This document shows positions 35,836 through 43,190 of a stretch of DNA of 64,000 bases, piece by piece. Made by a program: the position numbers and the translations under genes. The notes beneath the pieces were generated by a model. That model searched no databases, was not told the DNA's origin, and worked only from the letters and a program-made list of their open reading frames with translations. Positions within the stretch are counted from its first letter, which is position 1. Each line of letters begins with the position of its first letter. This DNA comes from Candidatus Brevundimonas phytovorans (lineage in GTDB: Bacteria > Pseudomonadota > Alphaproteobacteria > Caulobacterales > Caulobacteraceae). The stretch spans positions 1,079,001-1,143,000 of the forward strand of contig CP119309.1 of NCBI GenBank assembly GCA_029203145.1. The letters run 5' to 3'.

Positions 35836-35957
35836 GGGCTAGCCATAGCCCTAAGCGACGCCTGCGTCAGACCCGGCCATGGCCTTGATCGTGGACATTC
35901 GACGGCGTCTGTGGACGGTCCTGAAAACCCCTGTCGGATCAGCGGTCGGGCTAGGCC

Positions 35958-36329
35958 TCAGGCCGGGCAGGGATGCTCCGCCGCCATCCATTCCCGCACC
36001 GCCTGGGTCACGCTGATGTTGCGCCGCGCCGTCGGGATGGCGTTGAAGCGGGTCAGGATCATGTCGGGCGACAGGCTGATCTTGGCGCCTTCCGGAATGC
36101 AGGTGGCGGCGCGCCGGTTCGCGGCCTGTGCCGCTTTCTGCTCATCACCGACGGTTTTGAAGGCGCCGTTGATCTCGTTCATCAGCCGCCGCGTGTCCGA
36201 CCGCAGCAGGGCGGTCGGGTTGCGCGGGATGCGGTTGGCCGAGGTCAGGAACTCCTGAACCGTCATGGCGCTGGCGCTGCTGGCCCACAGGCTGGCGGCG
36301 AGCGCGAGGATGAGCGTGGTCTTCTTCAT
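35958..36329 (-). CDS. Rap1a/Tai family protein (immunity-like), secreted
   Basis: A 123-residue protein with a cleavable signal peptide (MKKTTLILALAASLWASSASA). The mature part MTVQEFLTSANRIPR..CIPEGAKISLSPDMI..ISVTQAVREWMAAEHPCP resembles the Rap1a/Tai immunity fold, with two cysteines placed to form a disulfide. Such proteins neutralise type VI amidase effectors in Serratia and others. No T6SS or amidase effector gene is nearby, so it may be an orphan immunity gene or have another task. Family assignment is by pattern recognition. Confidence 0.65.
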   Translation of the reverse strand: MKKTTLILALAASLWASSASAMTVQEFLTSANRIPRNPTALLRSDTRRLMNEINGAFKTVGDEQKAAQAANRRAATCIPEGAKISLSPDMILTRFNAIPTARRNISVTQAVREWMAAEHPCPA

Positions 36330-36400
36330 GCGAACCCCTCCGATTGGAATGGCCCAGCTTGGCGTCCGGTCCGTGGCGGAACAATGGCCGTTGAACGTGG

Positions 36401-37042
36401 TCAGGTTTCCAGCGGCAGGGTCGGCAGGGTATTGGGATAGACCCGCTCGATATCGCCGCCCGCCGCCTTGGCCGAGCGGACCATGCGGAAGGCGTTCACC
36501 GGCTGGGTCTCGCCGATCCACAGGGCGTTGATCAGGTGGTCGGCGTAGGGATCGTCGGTGTTGGGGTGGATCAGGATCTTCAGCCCCAGATGGTTCAGCA
36601 TCAGCCAGGGGATGACCGTCGGGACCTGCTCCTTGGCGAAGCCGAAGTAGAAGGAGGGCGTGGTGTGCGGGCCGCGCGGTCCCTCGTTCCATTCCCCCAG
36701 CTCGACCTTGAATCGATGGATGACCCAGTCACGCAGATGGGCCGCGCGATAGGCCGTGTCCTCGTTGAAATAGATATGGGCGTGATAGCTGCTGATCTCG
36801 CTATAGGCGCGGGGATCGGCGGGCAGGTCGATCCCGCGTGGCAGCGGCTCGGGCGGGCCCTTGGGGCGGGCGCCCCAGGGGCTGAGGGTGCTGTCGTCGC
36901 CGACCTGCACCGCCGCTTCGGCCGGGCGGGACGCAGCGGCGGCGGTCGCCGCCGCAGCCGCCACGCCGCCCCCGACCAGCAGGGCCCGGCGCGAGGCGGA
37001 GGGGAGGGCTCCCTCGCGCTCGGGTCCCGCCGTCGTCACCAT
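36401..37042 (-). CDS. DOPA 4,5-dioxygenase family protein with Tat signal
   Basis: A 213-residue protein. The N terminus has a twin-arginine type signal (SASRRALLVGGGVAAAAATAAA), so export in folded form is predicted. The mature part fits the DOPA-dioxygenase family: SSYHAHIYFNEDTAYRAAHLRDWV, GPHTTPSFYFGFAKEQVPTVIPWLMLNHLGLKILIHPNTDD and YADHLINALWIG. The histidines in YHAHIYF, GPHTTP and ILIHP are the expected metal and catalytic ligands. It overlaps the TonB receptor stop by seven bases, implying joint expression. Substrate is inferred as a catechol. Confidence 0.82.
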   Translation of the reverse strand: MVTTAGPEREGALPSASRRALLVGGGVAAAAATAAAASRPAEAAVQVGDDSTLSPWGARPKGPPEPLPRGIDLPADPRAYSEISSYHAHIYFNEDTAYRAAHLRDWVIHRFKVELGEWNEGPRGPHTTPSFYFGFAKEQVPTVIPWLMLNHLGLKILIHPNTDDPYADHLINALWIGETQPVNAFRMVRSAKAAGGDIERVYPNTLPTLPLET

Positions 37043-39438
37043 TTCACGCTCAGACGGGCGTAGCCGTAGCGGCCGTTGAAGCCGAAGGGCGAGTAGTAGG
37101 GGAAGCCCAGAACCCCGTTGCTGTTCAGGGCCAGCGGCACGGCGTCCGGGTATTCGTCAAAGACGTTGTCCACGCCCACGGCGACGCCGACACGGTCCGT
37201 GATCTGGAAGCGGCCTTCCAGATCGACCGTGGTCTTGGCCCCGGTGGAGTAGTCGTTGGCCGGGGTCGAGCCGGCTTGCAGGACGCTGGCGTAGTAGGTG
37301 GCCCGCGCCGTCGCGCCCCAACGGCCCTGGCTCCAGTCGGCCGAGGTCGAGACCTTCGTATCCGGCGTGCCTTCCTCGATGGTCAGGATGCGGCTGCGGG
37401 CGAACAGGGTCGGCACCGGGTTCAGCACCGACGACGAGGTCGGCAGCTTGGTCACGCTCACGTCGTTGACGTTGGCGGCGACGGTGAAGTCCCAGTTCCC
37501 GGCGCTTTCGGTGCGCAGGCGGTAGCGGCCGACGATGTCCACGCCCTCGGTCTCGGTCGTCACGCCGTTGAGGAAGAAGCGCGCGGCCTGGACGCCCAGC
37601 GGGTCCAGAAGGCCGGCGACCTGGGGCGAGAAGCTACGGTTGATCAGCTCGGACAGGACGATCTGGTCCTCGATGGTGATCTTGTAGGCGTCCACCGTCA
37701 GGTCGAAGTTGCCCAGGCGTACGACGGCGCCCAGCGAATAGTTGGTCGAGGTTTCGGGCTTCAGCGCGCGGGCGCCGAGGGCCGTGGCGACGGCGCTAGT
37801 GGCCGGGAAGGTGCCGGTTTCAACCACGGCGCCGTTCTGGATCACCGACGAGGTCGAGGTGAAGAAGCTCTGCTGCAGCGAGGGCGCGCGGAAGCCGGTC
37901 GAGATCGAACCCCGCAGGGCGAAGTTGGGGCTGAAGTCGTAGCGCGCCGCCAGCTTGCCGGTCTGGGCGTCGCCGAAGTCGGAATAGTCCTCGACCCGCA
38001 GGGCGCCCTCGACCGTGAACTTGTCGGTCAGCGGGATTTCGACGTCGGCGTAGACGGCGACGGCGTCGCGGTCTTCATCCACCTCGTTCGAGGGCTGGAA
38101 GCCGGGGAATCCCTGCGCGCCGCCGGCCAGGGCGGTGTTGCTTCCCAGCGGGCCGCGGTTCCAGGATTCCGGCTGACCCGCCTCGATCTTGTAGCCTTCA
38201 CGACGGGCCTCCAGACCCCAGGCGAAGTTCAGCGGGCCGGTGAGGCCGACCTCGAACTGGCGGGTGAAGTCGGCGCCGAAGACCAGTTGGTCATAGATCA
38301 GGCTGCCGGAATCGAAGCTGGTCAGCGAGGCTGCGCCATAGGTGGCGTTCAGGGAGTCCTCGGTGCGGAAATCCAGGGCGTTGCGGCCATAGACCAGGCT
38401 GAAGTCGGCGCTCCATCCGGCGATCTCGCCCTTCACGCCGCCCGCCAGCGACAGGTCCTTCGAGTTGATGGCGATCTTGGGCAGGAAGCCGTTGGGGTAG
38501 ATGGCGGGCACGTTGTTGGCGTTGTTGGCCAGGCGCGGGAAGGCGGCGCCTTCGCTGTCGCGGTCCTGATAACCAGCCCAGCCATAGGCTTCCCAGTCTG
38601 CATTCAGCGGCTTGCCGGCGTTGGCGAAGACGGTCCACTGCTCGACCTTGGGGTCGCCGAGGCGGGCGGTGACGGCGTTGGGCGTCACGCGCGGGTCCAG
38701 GTCCGAGCGGTTGGTCGGCTCGCGGTTCAGATACTCGGCCGAAAGGGTCAGGAAGCCGTCCGAACCGAGGCCCAGACCCTGCCATGCCGAGGCGGTGACG
38801 GTGCGGCCGTCGGTCTCGTCACGCTTGCCGCGAGCCGTCTCGACCGTCGTGGCGTATTGGCCGTAGGTGATGCTGGCGCCGCCGCCTTCGCGGGCCTCCT
38901 TGAGGCGCAGGTTGATGACACCGGCGATGGCGTCCGAGCCGTATTGCGCCGAGGCTCCGTCGCGCAGCACCTCGACCCGGTCCAGAGCCCCGGTCGGGAT
39001 GGCGTTCAGATCGACGGCGGCTGAGCCGCGCCCGACCGTACCGTTGACGTTGACCAGGGCCGAGGCGTGACGGCGCGTGCCGTTCAGCAGGACCAGGGTC
39101 TGGTCAGGCGACAGGCCGCGCAGGGTAGCCGGGCGGATGGAGTCGGAGCCGTCATTGGCCGACGGGCGAGCGAAGCTGAGCGACGGCACGGTCTGGGCCA
39201 GGGCGGCGGCGAACTCGGTCGTGCCGCGGTTGGACAGGGTCTCGGCGGTTACGACATCGACGGGGGCCAGGGTGTCCAGGCGCGAGCGGCTGGGGACGCG
39301 GCTGCCGGTGACGACGATGTCGTCCACGGATGTGGTGTCGGCGGGGGCTTCCTGGGCCGAGGCCGCGCCCGCGATCAGCAGGGCGGCGCCGGAAGCGGCG
39401 AGGAACAGACTGGAACGGTAGGCGAAGGGGCGGGTCAT
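37036..39438 (-). CDS. TonB-dependent receptor, co-transcribed with a DOPA dioxygenase-like gene
   Basis: An 800-residue outer-membrane receptor. A signal peptide (SSLFLAASGAALLIAGAASAQ) is followed by a TonB-box-like DDIVVTGSRV. The plug includes TLRGLSPDQTLVLLNGTRRHASALVN and LDRVEVLRDGASAQYGSDAIAGVINLRL. The barrel ends FGFNGRYGYARLSVKW with a terminal aromatic residue. It ends inside the first seven bases of the DOPA dioxygenase-like gene. The coupling suggests import or sensing of an aromatic or catechol compound such as a siderophore; this is inference. Confidence 0.93.
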   Translation of the reverse strand: MTRPFAYRSSLFLAASGAALLIAGAASAQEAPADTTSVDDIVVTGSRVPSRSRLDTLAPVDVVTAETLSNRGTTEFAAALAQTVPSLSFARPSANDGSDSIRPATLRGLSPDQTLVLLNGTRRHASALVNVNGTVGRGSAAVDLNAIPTGALDRVEVLRDGASAQYGSDAIAGVINLRLKEAREGGGASITYGQYATTVETARGKRDETDGRTVTASAWQGLGLGSDGFLTLSAEYLNREPTNRSDLDPRVTPNAVTARLGDPKVEQWTVFANAGKPLNADWEAYGWAGYQDRDSEGAAFPRLANNANNVPAIYPNGFLPKIAINSKDLSLAGGVKGEIAGWSADFSLVYGRNALDFRTEDSLNATYGAASLTSFDSGSLIYDQLVFGADFTRQFEVGLTGPLNFAWGLEARREGYKIEAGQPESWNRGPLGSNTALAGGAQGFPGFQPSNEVDEDRDAVAVYADVEIPLTDKFTVEGALRVEDYSDFGDAQTGKLAARYDFSPNFALRGSISTGFRAPSLQQSFFTSTSSVIQNGAVVETGTFPATSAVATALGARALKPETSTNYSLGAVVRLGNFDLTVDAYKITIEDQIVLSELINRSFSPQVAGLLDPLGVQAARFFLNGVTTETEGVDIVGRYRLRTESAGNWDFTVAANVNDVSVTKLPTSSSVLNPVPTLFARSRILTIEEGTPDTKVSTSADWSQGRWGATARATYYASVLQAGSTPANDYSTGAKTTVDLEGRFQITDRVGVAVGVDNVFDEYPDAVPLALNSNGVLGFPYYSPFGFNGRYGYARLSVKW

Positions 39439-39753
39439 CTCGAGAGGTCAGCTTTTCTGAATTGGGCGCAAGGGGCCGGCGACGCCGTTGAGGGGCGCGT
39501 GTGGACTGCGTCTATTGTCTGGGTGGTCAGGGCCGGCGGCGGACCGGCCGGAAGGCGATCAGCGGCGGGCTGGACGACATCGCGCCGGTCGAACGACCGG
39601 GCGGTGTGTGGTGGCGTACAGGCGCATTCGCATCATCGTCTCCCGCCCATCGGGGAGGATGAGCCATGGCGATATTGCGGTGCGAAAGCGGCGCGGAATA
39701 TCGAGAATATGTCGCTGAATGCGTAGAAAAGCTAAATGAATGAGCCAAAGAAA
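39439..39753. promoter_or_regulatory. 5' region of the TonB receptor gene
   Basis: This gap between rplI and the TonB receptor gene should contain the receptor's promoter and 5' untranslated region. Beyond the possible leader ORF and two hairpins, no gene-like coding signal is seen. A somewhat AT-rich stretch at about 39693-39745 is the best promoter candidate, but no confident -10/-35 pair was found. Confidence 0.4.
39559..39636 (-). CDS. Possible leader peptide upstream of the TonB receptor
   Basis: A 25-codon ORF beginning ATGATG, with gcgggag about six bases upstream, reads MMRMRLYATTHRPVV then an Arg/Pro-rich end with one Cys. It stops 120 bp before the TonB receptor start. A perfect palindrome (ccggtcg-aa-cgaccgg, 39585-39600) lies within it, and a second stem (39531-39536 with 39544-39549) follows. 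The arrangement suggests translation-dependent control. It could also be chance in a GC-rich gap. Confidence 0.35.
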   Translation of the reverse strand: MMRMRLYATTHRPVVRPARCRPARR

Positions 39754-39783
39754 AAGGGGCGCGTCCCGAAGGACGCGCCCCTT
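39754..39783 (-). terminator. Rho-independent terminator of rpsF-rpsR-rplI
   Basis: A 13-bp perfect GC-rich stem (39754-39766 with 39771-39783) closes a tetraloop that reads UUCG on the minus strand, with C and G as the closing pair. A run of T on the minus strand follows (ttttcttt). It begins 23 bases after the rplI stop. This is the clearest intrinsic terminator in the window. Confidence 0.92.
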
Positions 39784-39806
39784 GATCGATACCGTCAGTC
39801 GACAGA

Positions 39807-40391
39807 TCAGGCTTCGTCGCCGAAGCCTTCTTGTTGACCGGCGCCGCCTTCGATCAGTTCTTGGGCGGCTTGTTCGGCGGCGTTACGCTCGTCGTCGAAC
39901 TGGGCGCGGATGACATCCTCGCCCTTCGCTTGACGCTCGGCTTCTTCGGCCGAACGCGCGATGTTGATCTTGACCGTGGCGCGGACCTCGGGGTGCAGGC
40001 GAACCGGCACTTCGTGGACGCCCAGGGCCTTGATCGCGACGTTCAGCACGACTTGCGAACGCTCGACCTTGCCGCCTTCGGACTGAATGACTTCAGCCAC
40101 GTCGCGACCGGCGACCGAACCGTACAGGTGACCGGTTTCACCGGCCTGACGGATCATGACGTAGGTCTGGCCGTCGATCTTGTCGGCGACCTTCTGTGCG
40201 TCGGCCTTGTTCTTCTCATTGCGGGCTTCGATAGCCGCGCGGTCGAGTTCGAACGCTTTCAGGTTGGCCGAGGTCGCGCGGCGAGCCTTGTCGCGCGGCA
40301 GCAGGTAGTTACGAGCGAAGCCGTCCTTGACGGTGACGACGTCGCCGATGGCGCCGAGGTTCTCGACGCGTTCCAGCAGAACGACCTTCAT
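39807..40391 (-). CDS. rplI: 50S ribosomal protein L9
   Basis: A 194-residue L9, which binds 23S rRNA at the base of the L1 stalk. The N-terminal domain MKVVLLERVENLGAIGDVVTVKDGFARNYLLPRDKA is textbook. The central helix and C-terminal domain follow (GHLYGSVAGRDVAEVI; VHEVPVRLHPEVRATVKINIA). About 45 residues of acidic, Gln/Glu/Gly-rich tail extend beyond the usual ~150. It begins one base after rpsR ends. Confidence 0.97.
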   Translation of the reverse strand: MKVVLLERVENLGAIGDVVTVKDGFARNYLLPRDKARRATSANLKAFELDRAAIEARNEKNKADAQKVADKIDGQTYVMIRQAGETGHLYGSVAGRDVAEVIQSEGGKVERSQVVLNVAIKALGVHEVPVRLHPEVRATVKINIARSAEEAERQAKGEDVIRAQFDDERNAAEQAAQELIEGGAGQQEGFGDEA

Positions 40392-40392
40392 C

Positions 40393-40671
40393 TTACTTCA
40401 CCACGTACGGCAGGAGGGCCAGGTAGCGGGCGCGCTTGATGGCCTTGGCCAGTTCGCGTTGCTTCTTGGCGGAAACGGCGGTGATGCGCGAGGGCACGAT
40501 CTTGCCGCGTTCGGAAACGTAACGCTGCAGCAGCTTCACGTCCTTGTAGTCGATCTTCGGCGCGTTGGCGCCCGAGAACGGGCAGACCTTGCGGCGGCGG
40601 TAGAACGGACGACGGCCGGCGGAGCCGGAGCCGGCCGGAGCGCCCGGGGTGGGTGCGGTGGTGTCGGTCAT
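40393..40671 (-). CDS. rpsR: 30S ribosomal protein S18
   Basis: A 92-residue S18, partner of S6 on the 30S platform. Core sequence RRPFYRRRKVCPFSGANAPKIDYKD and SKRGK-like YVSERGKIVPSRITAVSAKKQRELAKAIKRARYLALLPY are diagnostic. A Gly/Pro/Ala-rich N-terminal extension of about 20 residues is present. It starts 11 bases after rpsF ends. Confidence 0.97.
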   Translation of the reverse strand: MTDTTAPTPGAPAGSGSAGRRPFYRRRKVCPFSGANAPKIDYKDVKLLQRYVSERGKIVPSRITAVSAKKQRELAKAIKRARYLALLPYVVK

Positions 40672-40682
40672 GATCCGGTTCC

Positions 40683-41063
40683 TTATTCCGAAGCCGCAGC
40701 TTCGTCGGTGCGCGCGGGGCGATCACGATCGCGCTCACGTTCACGACGGGCCAGCAGGGGCGACAGTTCCAGGTCGAGTTCCTCGACGCGGACGGTCAAC
40801 CAACGCAGAACGTCTTCGTTCAGCGACAGCTGACGCTCGACTTCGGCCACGGCGGCAGCCGGGGCGTCGATGGCGAGCAGGGAATAGTGAGCCTTGCGGT
40901 TCTTCTTGACCCGGTAGGTCAGGTTGCGCAGACCCCAGTACTCGATCTTGGCGACGCTGCCGCCGCCTTCTTCGATCAGAGCCTTGATGGTGTCGTTCAG
41001 CGCTTCGGCCTGTTGCGCCGAGATATCCTGGCGCGTCATGACCGTGTGCTCGTAAAGAGCCAT
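40683..41063 (-). CDS. rpsF: 30S ribosomal protein S6
   Basis: A 126-residue S6, binding with S18 to 16S rRNA. It shows MALYEHTVMTRQDISAQQAEAL, GSVAKIEYWGLRNLTYRVKKNRKAHYSLLAIDAP and LSLNEDVLRWLTVRVEEL. The charged tail (RRERERDRDRPARTDEAAASE) is of the variable type seen in S6. It is the first gene of the operon, and the promoter should lie in the 247-bp gap before the divergent Nramp-type gene. Confidence 0.97.
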   Translation of the reverse strand: MALYEHTVMTRQDISAQQAEALNDTIKALIEEGGGSVAKIEYWGLRNLTYRVKKNRKAHYSLLAIDAPAAAVAEVERQLSLNEDVLRWLTVRVEELDLELSPLLARRERERDRDRPARTDEAAASE

Positions 41064-41310
41064 GCGGTAGTCTCCCTTGTGGGCGTCGGCGTGAAACGGA
41101 CCGGGTAAGTCCTGTCCACGATGGCTCCTGAAGCGGCGGCCGGGAGGACTTCCCGAACCCTTTGGCGTTCCGCATCAGGACCGAAGCCCTGGAAAGGCGG
41201 CGCGTATAGGGGAAAAAGGCCGCCAGAGCAAGGCTGACGCAAGGCTGGCGGGCCGTGTTGCCAGGCAAGGGCGAAACAGCGGAGGGTCCCAGCCTGACCG
41301 GAGACGCCGC

Positions 41311-42594
41311 ATGACCCCATCCGAGCCTAACCCCGCCCTGAAAAGGCGCTGGTCCCTGATCGGGCCGGGGATTGTCGTGGCGGCGACGGGCGTGGGGGCG
41401 GGGGACCTGGTGGCGACCCTGATCGCCGGCTCGCGCTTCGGCTACGCCCTGCTGTGGGCGGCCATCATAGGGACGGTGCTGAAGATCGCCCTGGCCGAGG
41501 CCGTGGGGCGCTGGACCCTGGCCAGCGAGCGGACGATTTTTGACGGCTGGTCCAGCCTGGGGCGGGGGCTGCTGCCCGGCGCCATCGGCGGGCGGCTGAA
41601 CTGGGCCGGGCTCTATTTCGGCCTCTATGTGGTCATCTGGGGCTTCGTCTATGGCGCGGCGGCCATGACGGCGACGGCCCTGCCGCTGGCGGCCCTGTTC
41701 CCGGTGCTGGACCTGAAGGCCTGGGGGATGCTGAGCGGGATCGCGGGGCTGATCTTTGTCTGGTTCGGCGGCTACGGCCTGTTCGAGAAGGTGATGACGG
41801 CCTGCGTCGGGGTGATGTTCGTCACCGTCGTCGGGCTGGCCGTGATCGTGACGCCGGATATTCCGGCCCTGCTGACCGGCCTGTGGCCGACCCTGCCGCA
41901 GGGATCGGTCTTCTATACCCTGGGCCTGATCGGCGGGGTGGGCGGAACCATCACCATGGCGGCCTATGGCTACTGGCTGAACGCCAAGGGCTGGAAGGGA
42001 CCGGGCTGGATGGCGGTGATGCGGCTGGACAACCGGGTCGCCTATGTCGTCACCGGGGTCTTCGTGGTGGCCATGCTGATCGTCGGGGCCGAGTTGCTGC
42101 ACGCGGCGGGGATCGCCCTGCAAGGCGGCGACCGTGGCCTGCTGGATCTGGATCAGGTGCTGAGGGAGCGGTTCGGACGGCCGATCTCCATCCTGTTCCT
42201 GGTCGGTTTCTGGGCCACCAGCTTCTCCAGCCTGCTGGGCGTCTGGCAGGGCGTCAGCCTGATGTTCGCCGACTTCACCGCCCATGTGCGGGGCAGGGCG
42301 GGGGACGAGGCGGTGCGCGGCGACCGCAGCCGGGCCTTCCGGGGCTATGCCCTGTGGCTGACCTTTCCGCCGATGGCCTTGCTGTTCATGGACCGGCCGT
42401 TCGGGTTGATCGTGGCCTATGGCGTGCTGGGCAGCCTGTTCATGCCCTTCCTGGCCGGAACCCTGCTGTGGCTGCTGAACAGTGACCGGGTGGCGAGGGA
42501 ATGGCGCAGTCATGGGCTGTCGAACGCCCTGCTGGCGGCGGCGGGGCTGCTGTTCGCGGTGCTGGCGGGCAAGGAACTGGCGGGGCTGTTCTGA
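41311..42594 (+). CDS. Nramp-family (NRMT-like) divalent metal transporter
   Basis: A 427-residue inner-membrane protein with about eleven helices. The opening GPGIVVAATGVGAGDLVATLIAGSRFGYALLW aligns with helix 1 of Nramp, but the canonical metal motif DPGN is replaced by GVGAGDL, as in Nramp-related transporters. Later helices include FVTVVGLAVIVTPDIPALLTGL and FLVGFWATSFSSLLGVWQG. The metal (Mg, Mn or other) cannot be told. It is divergent from rpsF. Confidence 0.85.
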   Translation: MTPSEPNPALKRRWSLIGPGIVVAATGVGAGDLVATLIAGSRFGYALLWAAIIGTVLKIALAEAVGRWTLASERTIFDGWSSLGRGLLPGAIGGRLNWAGLYFGLYVVIWGFVYGAAAMTATALPLAALFPVLDLKAWGMLSGIAGLIFVWFGGYGLFEKVMTACVGVMFVTVVGLAVIVTPDIPALLTGLWPTLPQGSVFYTLGLIGGVGGTITMAAYGYWLNAKGWKGPGWMAVMRLDNRVAYVVTGVFVVAMLIVGAELLHAAGIALQGGDRGLLDLDQVLRERFGRPISILFLVGFWATSFSSLLGVWQGVSLMFADFTAHVRGRAGDEAVRGDRSRAFRGYALWLTFPPMALLFMDRPFGLIVAYGVLGSLFMPFLAGTLLWLLNSDRVAREWRSHGLSNALLAAAGLLFAVLAGKELAGLF

Positions 42595-42659
42595 GGGGCG
42601 CATGGCGTCAGCAGGGATTGCAGGGCTACGGCTAGGGCCGACTTTAGAGCGGCGACCCT

Positions 42660-42730
42660 CACCCTTTTGCGCGGCCAATCGCCTTCGGCTCTTGGGCGCT
42701 CAAGCCCTCTCCCAGCGGGAGAGGGTTGTA
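42660..42730. repeat. Short palindromic intergenic element (ccctctccc-gggagaggg type)
   Basis: After the Nramp-type gene, the sequence ccctctcccagcgggagagggt forms a compact hairpin with an adjoining cttcggctcttgggcgctc. A relative (ccctctcccattggtagaggg) stands at about 49559-49579 after gmk. Such copies are typical dispersed intergenic repeats. Confidence 0.6.
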
Positions 42731-42732
42731 CG

Positions 42733-42774
42733 GTGCAATGAAAAAAACAGTGCAATTGGTGCAATGGGTGCAAT
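42733..42774. repeat. Four gtgcaat repeats
   Basis: The heptamer gtgcaat occurs at 42733, 42750, 42759 and 42768, the last three exactly nine bases apart (gtgcaatNg). They lie in a non-coding gap. Meaning is unknown; a protein-binding array or a simple tandem expansion are both possible. Confidence 0.7.
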
Positions 42775-42787
42775 CGGCGGGGTCTGC

Positions 42788-42970
42788 GATCCTCCCTTGC
42801 GAAGCGGGGGAGGGGGGCCATGCAAAGCATGGTGGAGGGGGCGAGGTCGGGCATAGGCGGCGAGAGTTTCAGGGCGGGCGTGTTGGGCGGAATGGCTCGA
42901 GAGGTTGTGACTGTGGCCGCCCCCTCCACCGCCTGCGGCGGTCCCCCTCCCCCGTGAACGGGGGAGGATT
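42788..42970. repeat. 183-bp intergenic element with inverted ends (family A, copy 1)
   Basis: The element begins gatcctcccttgcgaagcgg and ends with ccgtgaacgggggaggat, so its ends are imperfect inverted repeats. Internal hairpins are catgcaaagcatg and accgcctgcggcggt. The same arms and internal order recur at 50936-51089. It does not code. The remaining ~220 bp before fabD show no other feature apart from the fabD promoter region. Confidence 0.8.
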
Positions 42971-43190
42971 TAAAGGGGGCGGGGCTGTGACGGATCATGA
43001 GGCCATTGTGGCTCAGGTTTGGGTGGGCGCGCGTCGATGGGGGCGAGAGCGGTTCAATCCCTGTCATTCATGGGGATTGGCGCGTTCGGTTTTGCACAAG
43101 GTTTCGGCGCGAGAGGGCGAGTTCTTGCCGTAGGGGCGGGTTTCGCCTACGCCTCGGCGCCTTGAATCAACGGACCACGGATCGTTTCGC

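Noticed and set aside
37276..39024. 582-codon plus-strand frame opposite the TonB receptor
   Set aside because: Antisense shadow of a well-supported receptor.
39527..39748. 73-codon minus-strand frame upstream of the TonB receptor
   Set aside because: Composition is not protein-like. The shorter 25-codon frame in the same gap has a better ribosome-binding site.
40741..42678. 645-codon minus-strand frame opposite the Nramp-type gene
   Set aside because: Low-complexity Gln/Pro/Arg-rich shadow that also runs out of frame into rpsF.
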